From assembly GCA_025454895.1 (NCBI GenBank), contig JALONO010000036.1:1-36565 (forward strand): DNA of 36,565 nucleotides, read 5' to 3'. Source of the stretch: Bernardetiaceae bacterium (GTDB taxonomy: Bacteria > Bacteroidota > Bacteroidia > Cytophagales > Thermoflexibacteraceae). A model generated the notes under the pieces. That model ran no database searches. It saw only the letters and a program-made list of their open reading frames with translations, and was not told the origin of the DNA. Positions 22,631-30,547 of the stretch are shown here, in pieces. How positions within the stretch are numbered: position 1 is the first letter of the stretch; each line of letters opens with the position of its first letter. The translations under genes were made by a program, and so were the position numbers.

Positions 22631-23335
22631 TTACTGGCCTACACTAAGGCAAGAAACAGCACAATTAACCGCCGCTAGATGACACATCAATAAATCATAG
22701 TTATACACTTCCAAGGCAGCATCAACGCAATAGGTGACCCCACCACAAGCGATAATGGACCATAAGAGTCCCCACTCAGCAGAATTGTCACAACTCTCCC
22801 AAGCCGATGTACAACCATCATAACAATCTTCTGTCCGAAAATTGCTTGCTGTTCGGTTAGAACGCAATCTAGCCTTGGCAGCCAAATGCACTTTAGCGAA
22901 CCCCTCTTTGCCTAGAGCCTTGAATAATTCTTTATGTTTGGAGAAAAAAAGTTGATCGGCTTCAATTAAAGCCCTTCTCTGTTCGCGGTAAACAGCCACA
23001 TCCATGAACTCAGCAATCAAACTCTCTAGGCTTAGCTTTTTCCCAGAAAGTACTTTTACTTTAAAGGCTTTCAACTCATCAGGCTTCATCTTTTTCAGCC
23101 TATCGAGAAAATTATATCGGAGGGTTTGCGAAAACTCCTGCCCTTTTGAAAAACCCTCGTAGGTCAACAGTAAATCGACCGCAGCTTGCTGCTGAGAGGA
23201 TAGCTCATTCTCGAGTTGAGAGTGATCGGATTGTGGTATTACTTCTTGCACAACTGGGATAATCTCTTCATTACTTTGCGGAGTGCAAGCAGTGATAAGG
23301 ATTAGAGAGAGAGAGAGAGAGAGGATGATTTTCAT
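22631..23335 (-). CDS. Cys-rich lipoprotein of unknown function with a CT-dinucleotide tract in its signal peptide
   Basis: The 234-residue protein has a lipoprotein signal: MKIILSLSLSLILITAC, with lipobox ITAC and Cys17. A charged helical central part follows (about 35-160). The C-terminal 70 residues hold seven to eight cysteines (DCYDGC, SC, ACGG, YC, MC, NC, SC), suggesting several disulphides. No known family was recognised. The LSLSLS part is encoded by ten CT units (23304-23323 on the plus strand as AG), long enough for slippage. The gene has lower GC than its surroundings, like the next gene downstream, and may be foreign. Confidence 0.75.
   Translation of the reverse strand: MKIILSLSLSLILITACTPQSNEEIIPVVQEVIPQSDHSQLENELSSQQQAAVDLLLTYEGFSKGQEFSQTLRYNFLDRLKKMKPDELKAFKVKVLSGKKLSLESLIAEFMDVAVYREQRRALIEADQLFFSKHKELFKALGKEGFAKVHLAAKARLRSNRTASNFRTEDCYDGCTSAWESCDNSAEWGLLWSIIACGGVTYCVDAALEVYNYDLLMCHLAAVNCAVSCLSVGQ
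23304..23323 (-). repeat. (CT)10 dinucleotide tract inside the lipoprotein gene
   Basis: Ten uninterrupted AG units on the plus strand (CT on the coding strand) lie within codons 5-12 of the lipoprotein gene. Gain or loss of one unit would shift the reading frame before the lipobox. Confidence 0.9.
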
Positions 23336-23550
23336 TTTAAGGAAAAAATTTAAGGGTGGAAAAAATTATTTTGCTAGCATTGGGTACAATTTTAAGCATG
23401 TAGTCGCTAAATTAAAAATATTTCATGTTATTTTTTTTCTTTATTTTACTGTTTTAAATGAGATTAATGTTAAACAACTGATTATCAAGCAAAATACCCC
23501 CAAGATTTTCAGAAACCCTGGGGGTGAGACAAAAACCAAAGGCATCTCCT
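23336..23550. other. AT-rich spacer with one imperfect hairpin
   Basis: Upstream region of the low-GC lipoprotein gene. It contains a weak member of the TTT-nnn-AAA hairpin family at 23496-23525 (ACCCCCAAG ... CTGGGGGT). A short plus-strand reading from 23283 has no gene-like character. No exact TAnnTTTG was found for the lipoprotein gene. Confidence 0.4.
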
Positions 23551-23643
23551 ACACAAAATCAAATACAGATTACGCATTTCTTTTAAATGATTGATAATCA
23601 AGTATAACAAATCATTTAATCATGCAATCATTTGGTCATTTTA
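23551..23643 (-). repeat. Dispersed gene-end repeat, copy F (full length)
   Basis: On the minus strand it reads AATGACCAAATGATTGCATG, then TTAAATGATTTG, TTATCAATCATTTAAA, and the tail GTAATCTGTATTTGATTTTG. It starts about 14 bases after the stop of the SDFE-repeat gene, in the same orientation. This is the closest match to the full consensus together with copy C. Confidence 0.8.
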
Positions 23644-23657
23644 GCCGAAGGCACCTC

Positions 23658-25115
23658 CTACTCCACTCGCCGCATCACCCGGCCATACTCCGAGTCGGAG
23701 CCCAGGGTGCGGGCCGCTTGGCGGTAGGCTTCGCGCACGGGTGCGCTGGCGGGCATCTCGCCGCCGATTTTCACCAGCACCGAGGCTTTTTCAAAATCGG
23801 AAGCGAGTTGCTGGGTGGCCACCAGCAGGGCAACCCACTGCTCGTCGTTTTGTAACTGGCTGTTGGCCAACGATTTTAGCAACCGCGATTTCTCAAAATC
23901 AGAATTGATGCTAGCCAACTGGGCCAGCAACCGGGCAAAATGCGGCTTGGTCCAACGGGCCTCGGTGAGCAGGGGGGCCAGCAGTTGCGCCTTCTCAAAA
24001 TCGGAACTAACCCCGCCCACTAGTTGCAGCAACGCCTCGCCCTGCCACTCGGCCCAGCGGGGGTGGCGCAGCAGGGTAGCCAGCACCTTGGCGCGCTCAA
24101 AATCGGAGCTTACCCGGCCAACCGCCTTCAGCAGGTCGGGCGCGGCAGCGGAAGCCGGGTCTATTTTGGGCAAACTCTGCTTGAGCACGCGCCCTTGTTC
24201 AAAGCTAGACTCCATCTTATCCAAAGCGTTGATTACCAGGCCCAATTCTGGCGTATCCAGCGGTTGCACCAACGCCAACCGCAGTACTTTGGCCATTTCA
24301 AAATCCGACTCCATGCGGGCCGTTTCGGTCAACAAATTGGCCAGGGCCGGGCCTGCCAGCCGACCGTGTTCCAATAAATAACCGTACACTTTGGCCTGGG
24401 CATGATCCGACTCCATTTTGCTGGCCATTTTAAGGCAGGCTTCCACCAGGGCCGGGTTTTGCAGAGCCCGCTCGGGCAATTGTTCCACTAGCCAAACCTG
24501 CTCCTGGTCCGAGCCAACAAAGTCGGCGGCCGTTTGGCAAATTTGCACCCACTCGGCATCGGTGAGGCCGGGTTGGCTGGCTAAAAATTTCAGGTACTTG
24601 GCCTGGCTATCCGGTTTTTTGAGGCGGGCGATTTCTTGCAGCACGGCCGTGGCCCCGCCTTGGTTGAACAAGCGTTCGGCGCGTTCGGTGGCCCCCACGC
24701 CATACGCAATCAGGTCGGTGATCATCACCGCCATAAACGCTCGCCCGTTGGGTTCAAAGGGCTGTTTTTTGCCGTTTTCGCTGTAAGTAAACGCCAGTTG
24801 ACCATCGGCGTTGGTTTCCACCTCCAGGCGTTGGTCGTTCAAATGATACACCAGCGAGCCGTTGGGACCTAGGCTGGTAATGGCCCGCTCGTCGTCGCTG
24901 AGGGCCAGTTTGCCTTTGAGGACGATTTTTTTGCTGTACCGTTTGACCTCGCCGTTTTCAAACTCCCCGTTCTCATAAATGGTGAGGCGGTTGTCGCCCT
25001 GGACGGAAATCTCAAAGTTTTTGCGGGTTGGCTGCGCGGGATCGGTTTGGCCAAAGGAGGGCCCAGCTAACAGCCAACTAGCCGCAACCAGGCCAAGAGA
25101 GGTAAGTATTCGCAT
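23658..25115 (-). CDS. Secreted protein with eight SDFE-type helical repeats
   Basis: The 485-residue exported protein has a signal peptide (MRILTSLGLVAASWLLAGPS, cleavage probably after FG or FGQ). An N-terminal beta-rich domain (about 35-120, LTIYENGEFENGEVKRYSKK) is followed by helical segments. From residue about 230 to 480 there are eight repeats of 34-37 residues with the core M/V/I-x-S-D-F-E-x-A-K-V-L, for example ARMESDFEMAKVLRLAL, RVSSDFERAKVLATLL and SINSDFEKSRLLKSLA. Similar S-D-Y-E-x-x-x-x-L-L repeats occur behind BlaR1/M56-like proteins in Bacteroidota, but no peptidase domain is present. A solenoid binding protein in the periplasm is likely. The ATG at 25115 is preferred to a TTG at 25133. 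Confidence 0.85.
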   Translation of the reverse strand: MRILTSLGLVAASWLLAGPSFGQTDPAQPTRKNFEISVQGDNRLTIYENGEFENGEVKRYSKKIVLKGKLALSDDERAITSLGPNGSLVYHLNDQRLEVETNADGQLAFTYSENGKKQPFEPNGRAFMAVMITDLIAYGVGATERAERLFNQGGATAVLQEIARLKKPDSQAKYLKFLASQPGLTDAEWVQICQTAADFVGSDQEQVWLVEQLPERALQNPALVEACLKMASKMESDHAQAKVYGYLLEHGRLAGPALANLLTETARMESDFEMAKVLRLALVQPLDTPELGLVINALDKMESSFEQGRVLKQSLPKIDPASAAAPDLLKAVGRVSSDFERAKVLATLLRHPRWAEWQGEALLQLVGGVSSDFEKAQLLAPLLTEARWTKPHFARLLAQLASINSDFEKSRLLKSLANSQLQNDEQWVALLVATQQLASDFEKASVLVKIGGEMPASAPVREAYRQAARTLGSDSEYGRVMRRVE

Positions 25116-25251
25116 AATCGTGAGGTTTTGCAACCTGCGTTACAATCCTCATACCAACAATTAAAGTATTGATTAGCAATAAGTTGTATTCAAACAAAAG
25201 CCTATGGCTTGTCCGTTTGCGAACAGAAACCGCCCGGCCGCGCACAATGAG

Positions 25252-25926
25252 TTAAGCGCGTTTGTACTTAGCGATGATGGCCAAAGTTTGGCGCACCGAG
25301 TCGGCCAAAGCGGCAAAGTTGCCGGTTTGCAAAATCGACGAAGTAACCAATTGGGAACCCATGCCCACGCAATACACCCCGGCTTCAAACCAAGCTTTGA
25401 GGCTCTCCTCGGTAGGTTCTACGCCGCCAGTGGGCATAATGCTGGTCCAAGGACAGGGGCCTTTTACGGCCGCCACAAACTTGGGGCCGCCCACCTGGGC
25501 ACCGGGGAACATCTTCACCACTTCGGCCCCTAGGGCTTCGGCCTGAGAAATCTCATTCACCGAGCCGCAGCCGGGTATCCACAGCACTTTGCGGCGGTGG
25601 CAGGTGCGGGCCACGTCTTCGTGCACCGCGGGCGACACCACAAAGTTGGCCCCCAGTTGCAGGTACAGGGCGGCGGTGCCCGGCTCCACCACCGAGCCAA
25701 TGCCGAGCATCAGGCCGGGTAATTGGCTGGCGCAAAAGCGCACCAAGTGGGCAAAGGTCTCGTGGGCAAAATCGCCCCGGTTAGTGAACTCGAAAACACG
25801 GGCGCCCCCTTCGTAGCAGGCCCGCAGCACGCGCTCGCACAAGGCCGCATCGGTATGGTAAAACACGGGCACAAGGCCGGTTTGCCCCATGGTGAGGGCC
25901 ACTTGCAGGCGGGTAAACTGAGCCAT
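25252..25926 (-). CDS. eda: 2-keto-3-deoxy-6-phosphogluconate / 4-hydroxy-2-oxoglutarate aldolase
   Basis: The 224-residue class I aldolase splits KDPG to pyruvate and glyceraldehyde 3-phosphate (Entner-Doudoroff or sugar-acid breakdown). Catalytic features are visible: Glu46 and Arg50 in VFEFTNRGDF, the phosphate-loop region WIPGCGSVNEI near 116-126, the Schiff-base Lys138 in VVKMFPG, and the PTGGVEP motif near 160. The ATG at 25926 fits the family start and follows a good promoter, so the longer open frame back to 25977 is not used. It stands alone: no kdgK or edd gene is near. The flanking terminator at 25981-26007 belongs to the gene upstream. Confidence 0.95.
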   Translation of the reverse strand: MAQFTRLQVALTMGQTGLVPVFYHTDAALCERVLRACYEGGARVFEFTNRGDFAHETFAHLVRFCASQLPGLMLGIGSVVEPGTAALYLQLGANFVVSPAVHEDVARTCHRRKVLWIPGCGSVNEISQAEALGAEVVKMFPGAQVGGPKFVAAVKGPCPWTSIMPTGGVEPTEESLKAWFEAGVYCVGMGSQLVTSSILQTGNFAALADSVRQTLAIIAKYKRA

Positions 25927-25948
25927 GCGCAAAAGTTGATTTGGTGGG

Positions 25949-25978
25949 CAAAGATAGCCAGGAAAAAACAAGGCCAAA
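25949..25978 (-). promoter_or_regulatory. Promoter of eda: TTTG-N18-TATCTTTG
   Basis: On the minus strand TTTG (25978-25975) is followed by 18 bases and TATCTTTG (25956-25949), 22 nt before the ATG. This is the best match in the window to the two-part Bacteroidota promoter. Confidence 0.65.
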
Positions 25979-25980
25979 TT

Positions 25981-26007
25981 AAAAAACCGCCTGGCCTGAC
26001 CAGGCGG
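25981..26007 (-). terminator. Factor-independent terminator of the CxxC protein gene
   Basis: On the minus strand CCGCCTGG, a five-base loop and CCAGGCGG are followed by six T residues. It sits between the stop at 26064 and the eda promoter. Confidence 0.85.
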
Positions 26008-26063
26008 CTTCTTAGCTAACCGAGGGAGAAAACCACCGCCTTTCTTATGCTATGGTTGAGGAG

Positions 26064-26480
26064 TTATACGGTAACGGCTTTGTCGATTTTGCAGCAGATC
26101 ACGTCGTGAATACCCTGATAATCAGGTAAAATACTCCGGGCGTAACTGTCGAACTTGTCATACACCGACTCGCCGTGGTAGGCCCGGTTCACGGCAAACA
26201 CCCCCTGCCAAGTAGCTAAGCGATGTTCATGATTACGATAAGTGAGCCACAACAACAGTACAAAATTTTTAGGCAAATGGTTAGCCAACGGGCGGTAAAA
26301 GTCCAGCTCTTGGTACCGCCGGTTGCCCGCGTGCGGCTCGCCCGTAGGTAGCGTTAACCCATGCTCGGCCCGATGGTCTTCGTGGCAATGGCTACAAAAA
26401 AGCGGCAAAAACTCATTTTCGGCTAATTTGTAACAAGTGGCGCAACGGCTCTTGAATTTTTCGCTCAGGTCGAGTTCCAT
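26064..26480 (-). CDS. Small protein with a CxxC...CxxC zinc-ribbon-like N-terminus, function unknown
   Basis: The 138-residue cytoplasmic protein carries Cys13-x2-Cys16 and Cys29-x2-Cys32 (SRCATCYK and FCSHCHEDH), a likely zinc ribbon. A mostly helical part follows (LPKNFVLLLWLTYRNHEHRL), and there is a Cys pair near the end (DVICCKIDKA). No signal peptide or catalytic motif is visible and I do not recognise a family. A strong terminator follows it. An imperfect -7 box TACTTTTA lies about 15 nt before the ATG. Its base composition is somewhat lower in GC than its neighbours. Confidence 0.75.
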   Translation of the reverse strand: MELDLSEKFKSRCATCYKLAENEFLPLFCSHCHEDHRAEHGLTLPTGEPHAGNRRYQELDFYRPLANHLPKNFVLLLWLTYRNHEHRLATWQGVFAVNRAYHGESVYDKFDSYARSILPDYQGIHDVICCKIDKAVTV

Positions 26481-27141
26481 GTTTGTTAGGCATTTAAAAG
26501 TAAGAAAAGACTATTTGTTTGGAAAAAAGAAAAAGCAGTTGAGATGTGGGTAATTAGGTTGATCATGAGCGGCAGAGTTAATGATTAGCCTACTTAAGCA
26601 AATCAGACAACTCTTTAAAAAAGGGGGTTTTAATGACTGGATAACTAGGCGAGTTCAGTTTTTTTAAGTGGTTACAGCTATTTTTTTTTACTAAAAAGGT
26701 TGATCACTTCTGTTATGATATGGAGATTCAAAATCAAAACTGGGGAAATAAAAAACTCGTTATTACCCTTACCACTAATAGATATTTTTGATCTGAATAG
26801 CTAAAATTAAATCAATATCCAGAAGTTGAGCACGGAAAAAATATTCAATAAAAACTAGGAAAATATCGCGATTGAACAAAAAAATAGTAAATTACTAATC
26901 AGTTGTAAATCAAAAAATTAATCTCCTTTTTTCGGCAGAAAAGCCCTAATTCCACTTGTGGCCAAGCGGACATTCAATGCACAAAATTTGTTATTTCGTA
27001 CCAACCTCACGCCACCCGCCAGATTGGCGGCTTACAACAATTACGGAGGTTTTCATCTCGACCCTACTAGGGAGGGTTGTAGGTTGTAAGTTTTAGCCCT
27101 AGTCGCGATTGACTAGGTGGAATATTTATACCCTAAAATTA
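26481..27141. other. AT-rich intergenic region without a gene
   Basis: About 660 bp, strongly AT-rich compared with the genes, between divergent transcription units. I see no ORF, tRNA or member of the repeat families in it. A short GC-richer patch (about 27001-27075) has no clear structure. It could be a degenerated insert or a binding region. Confidence 0.4.
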
Positions 27142-27149
27142 TACTTTTG
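27142..27149 (+). promoter_or_regulatory. -7 box TACTTTTG of the serine hydrolase gene
   Basis: A perfect TAnnTTTG match, 43 nt before the ATG at 27193. No convincing -33 element. Confidence 0.45.
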
Positions 27150-27192
27150 CCTTCGGAATTGCAACACTAAGTAGGTTTTTCACATTGTTTAC

Positions 27193-28557
27193 ATGGTTAA
27201 ACGGAACCTTAGGGCTAAAAACACCTGGTTTTGGGAGGCTACGATAAAGGCTTTACTTGGGTTAGCCCTCGCGAGTTGTGGCCCGCTCGCCGATCACCCA
27301 CCAGCCCTCGTTTATGACACTCTCTACCACCGGATCCCGCCTCGGCGGCCACTTGCCAATGCCCAGTCTGACTGGCCGGGATTTGCCCCGCTGGACAGTG
27401 TGGTGGAGCAATTCCGCCGCCAGTGGCGGCTCCAGGGCGTATCGGTGGCGGTAACCCGCCACGGTAGCTTAGTGTACGCCAAAGGCTTTGGCTGGGCCGA
27501 CCGCGACCGGCAGGAACCCCTGAGCCCGCACCACGGGTTCCGGGTGGCCAGCGTATCCAAACTCATTACCGGGTTGGCCATTATGCAACTGGTAGAGCAA
27601 GGCAAGCTCAAACTCACGGATCGGGTACTTGGCTCACTGGGCATTTTGCGCGATAGCCTGTACAGCCAAGCGGCCGACGCGCGGGTGTATGACATTGAGG
27701 TGCAGCACTTGTTGCGCCACACCGGCGGCTGGGTGGGTGGTTTTGGCAACGACCCGCTGTTTTTGCCCGTGGAAGTAGCCCGCAAAATGAACACCCCCCC
27801 GCCCGCCGATTGGCCCACGGTGGTGCGCTACATGCTGGCCAAGCCCCTGGCCACGCCGCCCGGCCTAACGTTCGATTACTCTAATTTTGGTTACTGCTTG
27901 CTGGGGCAAGTGGTGGCCCAGGTGAGCGGCCAGCCTTACGAAACCTACGTGCAGCGGCATTTGTTAGGCCCACTGGGCCTTTACCAAACCCGGCTGGGGC
28001 GGAGCCTGCCCAGCCAAAAATGGCCCTTCGAGGTGAGCTACTACGATTTTCCGGGGGCCAAGGCCCGCCCCGCCGCCGACGGGAGCGGCCGCCTGGTGGA
28101 CCGACCCAACGGAGGGATGCACCTGGAACCCCTTGGCCCGGCCGGGGGCTGGGTGTCCACGCCCACCGAGTTGCTGCGCCTGGTGCTGGCCGTTGATAGC
28201 TTGCCCACCCCGCCCGACCTGCTGCGGCCCGCCACCATTGCCCAAATGACCGTCTCCGTCTCGCCCGATAGTGTGCCCAACCAGGAAATTGGGTGGCGGT
28301 TTTGCAACGACCGCGAGTGGCTGCGCACCGGCAGCTTCGGCGGCACCCACGCCCTGGTAGCCCGCCGCGCCGACGGCCTCGGCTGGGCCTTGCTCACTAA
28401 CACGAGTGCCTGGCCCGGCCCGGAGTTTAGCCGCTACATTTGGGAAATGATGACCCCGCAACTGGACACGCTGGCCGACTGGCCGCCCGGCCGCGACCTG
28501 TTTGATACCGATACGGTACGGGTGCCCAGGATAGCCCCGACGGGGTTGTTCAAATGA
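27193..28557 (+). CDS. Serine hydrolase of the beta-lactamase / class C penicillin-binding family (lipoprotein)
   Basis: The 454-residue protein has a hydrophobic N-terminal segment ending LALASC, a good lipobox (Cys29), so it is probably a membrane-anchored lipoprotein. The PF00144 domain shows the nucleophile motif S120-V-S-K123 (VASVSKLITGLA), the Tyr motif Y229-S-N231 (FDYSNFGYCLL), and a late G-S-F-G-G-T segment near 378-383 in place of the KTG box. This fold includes class C beta-lactamases, D-aminopeptidases and esterases. The true substrate is unknown, and resistance should not be assumed. It is monocistronic, followed by a gene-end repeat. Confidence 0.92.
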   Translation: MVKRNLRAKNTWFWEATIKALLGLALASCGPLADHPPALVYDTLYHRIPPRRPLANAQSDWPGFAPLDSVVEQFRRQWRLQGVSVAVTRHGSLVYAKGFGWADRDRQEPLSPHHGFRVASVSKLITGLAIMQLVEQGKLKLTDRVLGSLGILRDSLYSQAADARVYDIEVQHLLRHTGGWVGGFGNDPLFLPVEVARKMNTPPPADWPTVVRYMLAKPLATPPGLTFDYSNFGYCLLGQVVAQVSGQPYETYVQRHLLGPLGLYQTRLGRSLPSQKWPFEVSYYDFPGAKARPAADGSGRLVDRPNGGMHLEPLGPAGGWVSTPTELLRLVLAVDSLPTPPDLLRPATIAQMTVSVSPDSVPNQEIGWRFCNDREWLRTGSFGGTHALVARRADGLGWALLTNTSAWPGPEFSRYIWEMMTPQLDTLADWPPGRDLFDTDTVRVPRIAPTGLFK

Positions 28558-28645
28558 CTTAATGATTGCATGGTCAAATTTACATAGTTGATTATCAATC
28601 ATATAAAGATAAATATTCCGCAGTCTCAGTTTGATTTTTGGATAA
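28556..28645 (+). repeat. Dispersed gene-end repeat, copy G
   Basis: It overlaps the serine hydrolase stop codon. It contains TTAATGATTGCATGGTCAAA, then TTGATTATCAATCATATAAA, and the tail CCGCAGTCTCAGTTTGATTT. The early GATTGC can pair with GCAGTC using one wobble pair. Confidence 0.75.
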
Positions 28646-28702
28646 AAAGCATTGGCTGGCCAATGGCAAGTGCAAACCGCTGGCAAGGTTAGGCGGGCGG
28701 CC

Positions 28703-29689
28703 TCAGCCCCGGCGGATGCGGTCCAGCACCAAGCGGGCGGGCTGGGCGATTTTCTGGAAAAACTGGTAACGCTGGCGGGCCGACACCCCGCTGATGAGCA
28801 CCGAGCGTTTGATCATGTTCTTGAAAAAAACGTCGGTTTCTTGGCAAAAGTTGAGGTTGGTGGTGGTCATGGTGTTGAACGTTTGGTGGCGCAGGTACAC
28901 CACCCGCGCGTCTTGGTTGGCCACCAGCACGCAGTTGTTGCCCACGGTGATTTCGCTGTAATAGAGTTGGTAGTTTTCCGGCCCGGCGTGGGGCAGTTTG
29001 CGGCCTAGTTCGGCCTGCCGCCGCACTTGCTCCAGCAGGGCCAGGTATTGCTCCGCCACGAGCAGGGCTTCGGCCCGGCCTTCGAACAGCCCGGCCTCCC
29101 AGTAGTATTCCATTTGCTGCACGGTGCTAGCCGCCGAGCTTTCGGCCCATACTTCTACCGGGGGCACTTGTTGGTAATGTTGGTAAATCTCGTGGCCCAG
29201 GGCGATGAGGGCCGGGTCGATGGCCGCCGGAGCGAACCGCTGCCCTTGCCGCTGGGGGATGCCCATCACCGACTGCATCCAGTAGAACATTTTAAACGCG
29301 GCGTGCTCAGGAAACTGAAAATGGTGGAAAATGGGCACATCGGCGGCGGCGTAAAGCACCCGGGCCTGGGGTTGCCCGCGCAGGCGGGCCAGCGTATCGC
29401 GGAACGAGCGGAGGTAGCCCGCAAAATCGGCCTCGGTGCTCAGCAGGTTGTAGTGGAACGTAACCCCGCCCGCATAATCGCTCAAAAAGGAGTCGAACGA
29501 GACGCGGTAGTGGCGGCACAGGGTGGCCACTTGCTCGATGCTCAGGTCGGTTTCGCCCCGGAGGCGGCGGTAGGCACTGTCGGGGCTGATGCCCAGCACA
29601 TCGGCCAGTTCGTCGGCAAACGATTGGTGGGGCGGCAGCATGGCCCGCAGGTGTTGCAAAAAGCGCAGTTGCAGGGGGTTGGTGTTCAT
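28703..29689 (-). CDS. Helix-turn-helix transcriptional regulator with unknown C-terminal domain
   Basis: The 328-residue protein begins with a DNA-binding HTH: FADELADVLGISPDSAYRRLRGETDLSIEQVATLCRHY is within residues about 24-62 and has the two-helix spacing of the XRE/BetR type. The rest (about 75-328) is a helical region rich in Phe, Tyr and Gln with no family I recognise; it may sense a ligand or bind a partner. No signal peptide or membrane segment is present. An imperfect -7 box (TAATTTTC) lies 25 nt before the ATG. The regulon cannot be predicted. The next gene upstream is the broken YkgJ-type gene. Confidence 0.8.
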   Translation of the reverse strand: MNTNPLQLRFLQHLRAMLPPHQSFADELADVLGISPDSAYRRLRGETDLSIEQVATLCRHYRVSFDSFLSDYAGGVTFHYNLLSTEADFAGYLRSFRDTLARLRGQPQARVLYAAADVPIFHHFQFPEHAAFKMFYWMQSVMGIPQRQGQRFAPAAIDPALIALGHEIYQHYQQVPPVEVWAESSAASTVQQMEYYWEAGLFEGRAEALLVAEQYLALLEQVRRQAELGRKLPHAGPENYQLYYSEITVGNNCVLVANQDARVVYLRHQTFNTMTTTNLNFCQETDVFFKNMIKRSVLISGVSARQRYQFFQKIAQPARLVLDRIRRG

Positions 29690-29869
29690 GGGCGTGGTTC
29701 CGGCCCCAAGTTCGGAAAATTAGCCGGAAAACGGGCGGGCGGCCCCTGGGCGATCCGTTCAAGCCTATTTCGCGCAAAGCCGCAATGGTAGTTTTGGGCC
29801 TTTGGCCGGGCCAAACTCGGTGGAAATGGCCTATTCCAAGCCGTTAAAACGGAAGGGATCAGCCCTAGG

Positions 29870-30042
29870 CACGGCGGGTAGCCACGCCCGGCGACTGGAG
29901 CACGGGCCTTTTTTGGCCCGGTGCGGGGGCGGCCCGGTACTTTGGTGGGCGGTGGGGTTGGTGGGCTGGCCAAAGTACCGGGCCGCCCCCGCACGGGAGC
30001 AGAGCGGACTGCGGAAGGCGCCGCACCGCCGTTGCCATGAAA
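29870..30042. repeat. GC-rich palindromic element, copy 3
   Basis: It starts GGCGGGTAGCCACGCCCGGC. It holds a perfect 25-bp inverted repeat (arms 29921-29945 and 29970-29994, 24-base loop) and ends GCGCCGCACCGCCGTTGCC and ATGAAAA. The flanks match copy 1 at 17300-17463, while the stem sequence differs. Confidence 0.7.
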
Positions 30043-30083
30043 ACGGCCCGCTCCCGGCGCCAAAAAAGAAAGGGAGGGCGAAC

Positions 30084-30543
30084 TTAAACCTCGTACAGTT
30101 TTTTGAGCCGTTCCACAATGCGGAAGGTGGCGGGGCACACGGCGGTGTTGCGCAGGGTCAGGTCCAAGATTTGCACCATCCGCTTGCGGTCGGTGTGGGG
30201 GTACTCGCGGCAGGCGGTGGGCCGGTGGGCTGTCGGCCGCCAGGAAGGGGCACGGGGCCACGTTGAGCACGTAGTCGCCGTCGGCATCGAGGTGGAGGTA
30301 CTGGGCAATGAACTCACTGGGCCGCAATCGCAAAGCCTTGGCCAGCCGCTCAATGTCTTTTTGGTAGAAAATGGGGCTAGTGGTTTTGCAGCAATTGGCG
30401 CAGGCCAGGCAGTCGGTTTGGGCAAAAACCTCGTGGTGCAGGTCGTGGAACTGGTCGTCCAACGGCTTGGGCTTGAGCAGCTTTTGGGTGGCAGGCTGGG
30501 CCTTGGCGGCTTCTTGGGCCAACTGGGCAACGGGCGGCAACAT
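30084..30543 (-). pseudogene. Frameshifted YkgJ-family cysteine-cluster protein gene
   Basis: The first part (ATG at 30543) encodes a YkgJ-like metal-binding domain with the CxxCxxCC motif (DCLACANCCKTT) and continues to CPFLAAD near 30230. The expected second half (ACREYPHTDRKRMVQ, then LRNTAVCPATFRIVERLKKLYEV) is present but in another frame, ending at 30084. Between CPFLAAD and HRPTACREYP only about four bases lie where family members have about six codons including a Cys, so a deletion of about 14 or 17 bases is likely. YkgJ proteins bind zinc or iron through these cysteines. Either this is a recent pseudogene or a sequence error. Confidence 0.75.
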
Positions 30544-30547
30544 GGGG

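Noticed and set aside
23283-23594. Plus-strand ORF of 103 codons in the AT-rich spacer.
   Set aside because: It begins inside the CT tract of the lipoprotein gene, reads R-E repeats from it, and crosses the hairpin and a gene-end repeat.
27193-28557. Serine hydrolase as an antibiotic-resistance beta-lactamase.
   Set aside because: Only the general SxxK and YSN motifs are present, the KTG box is not canonical, and the family includes many peptidases and esterases.
29686-30083. Continuation of the first YkgJ frame down to 29686, which would overlap the HTH gene.
   Set aside because: After the frameshift the translation is Pro/Arg-rich and runs through the GC-rich palindromic element; the true C-terminus is readable in another frame ending at 30084.
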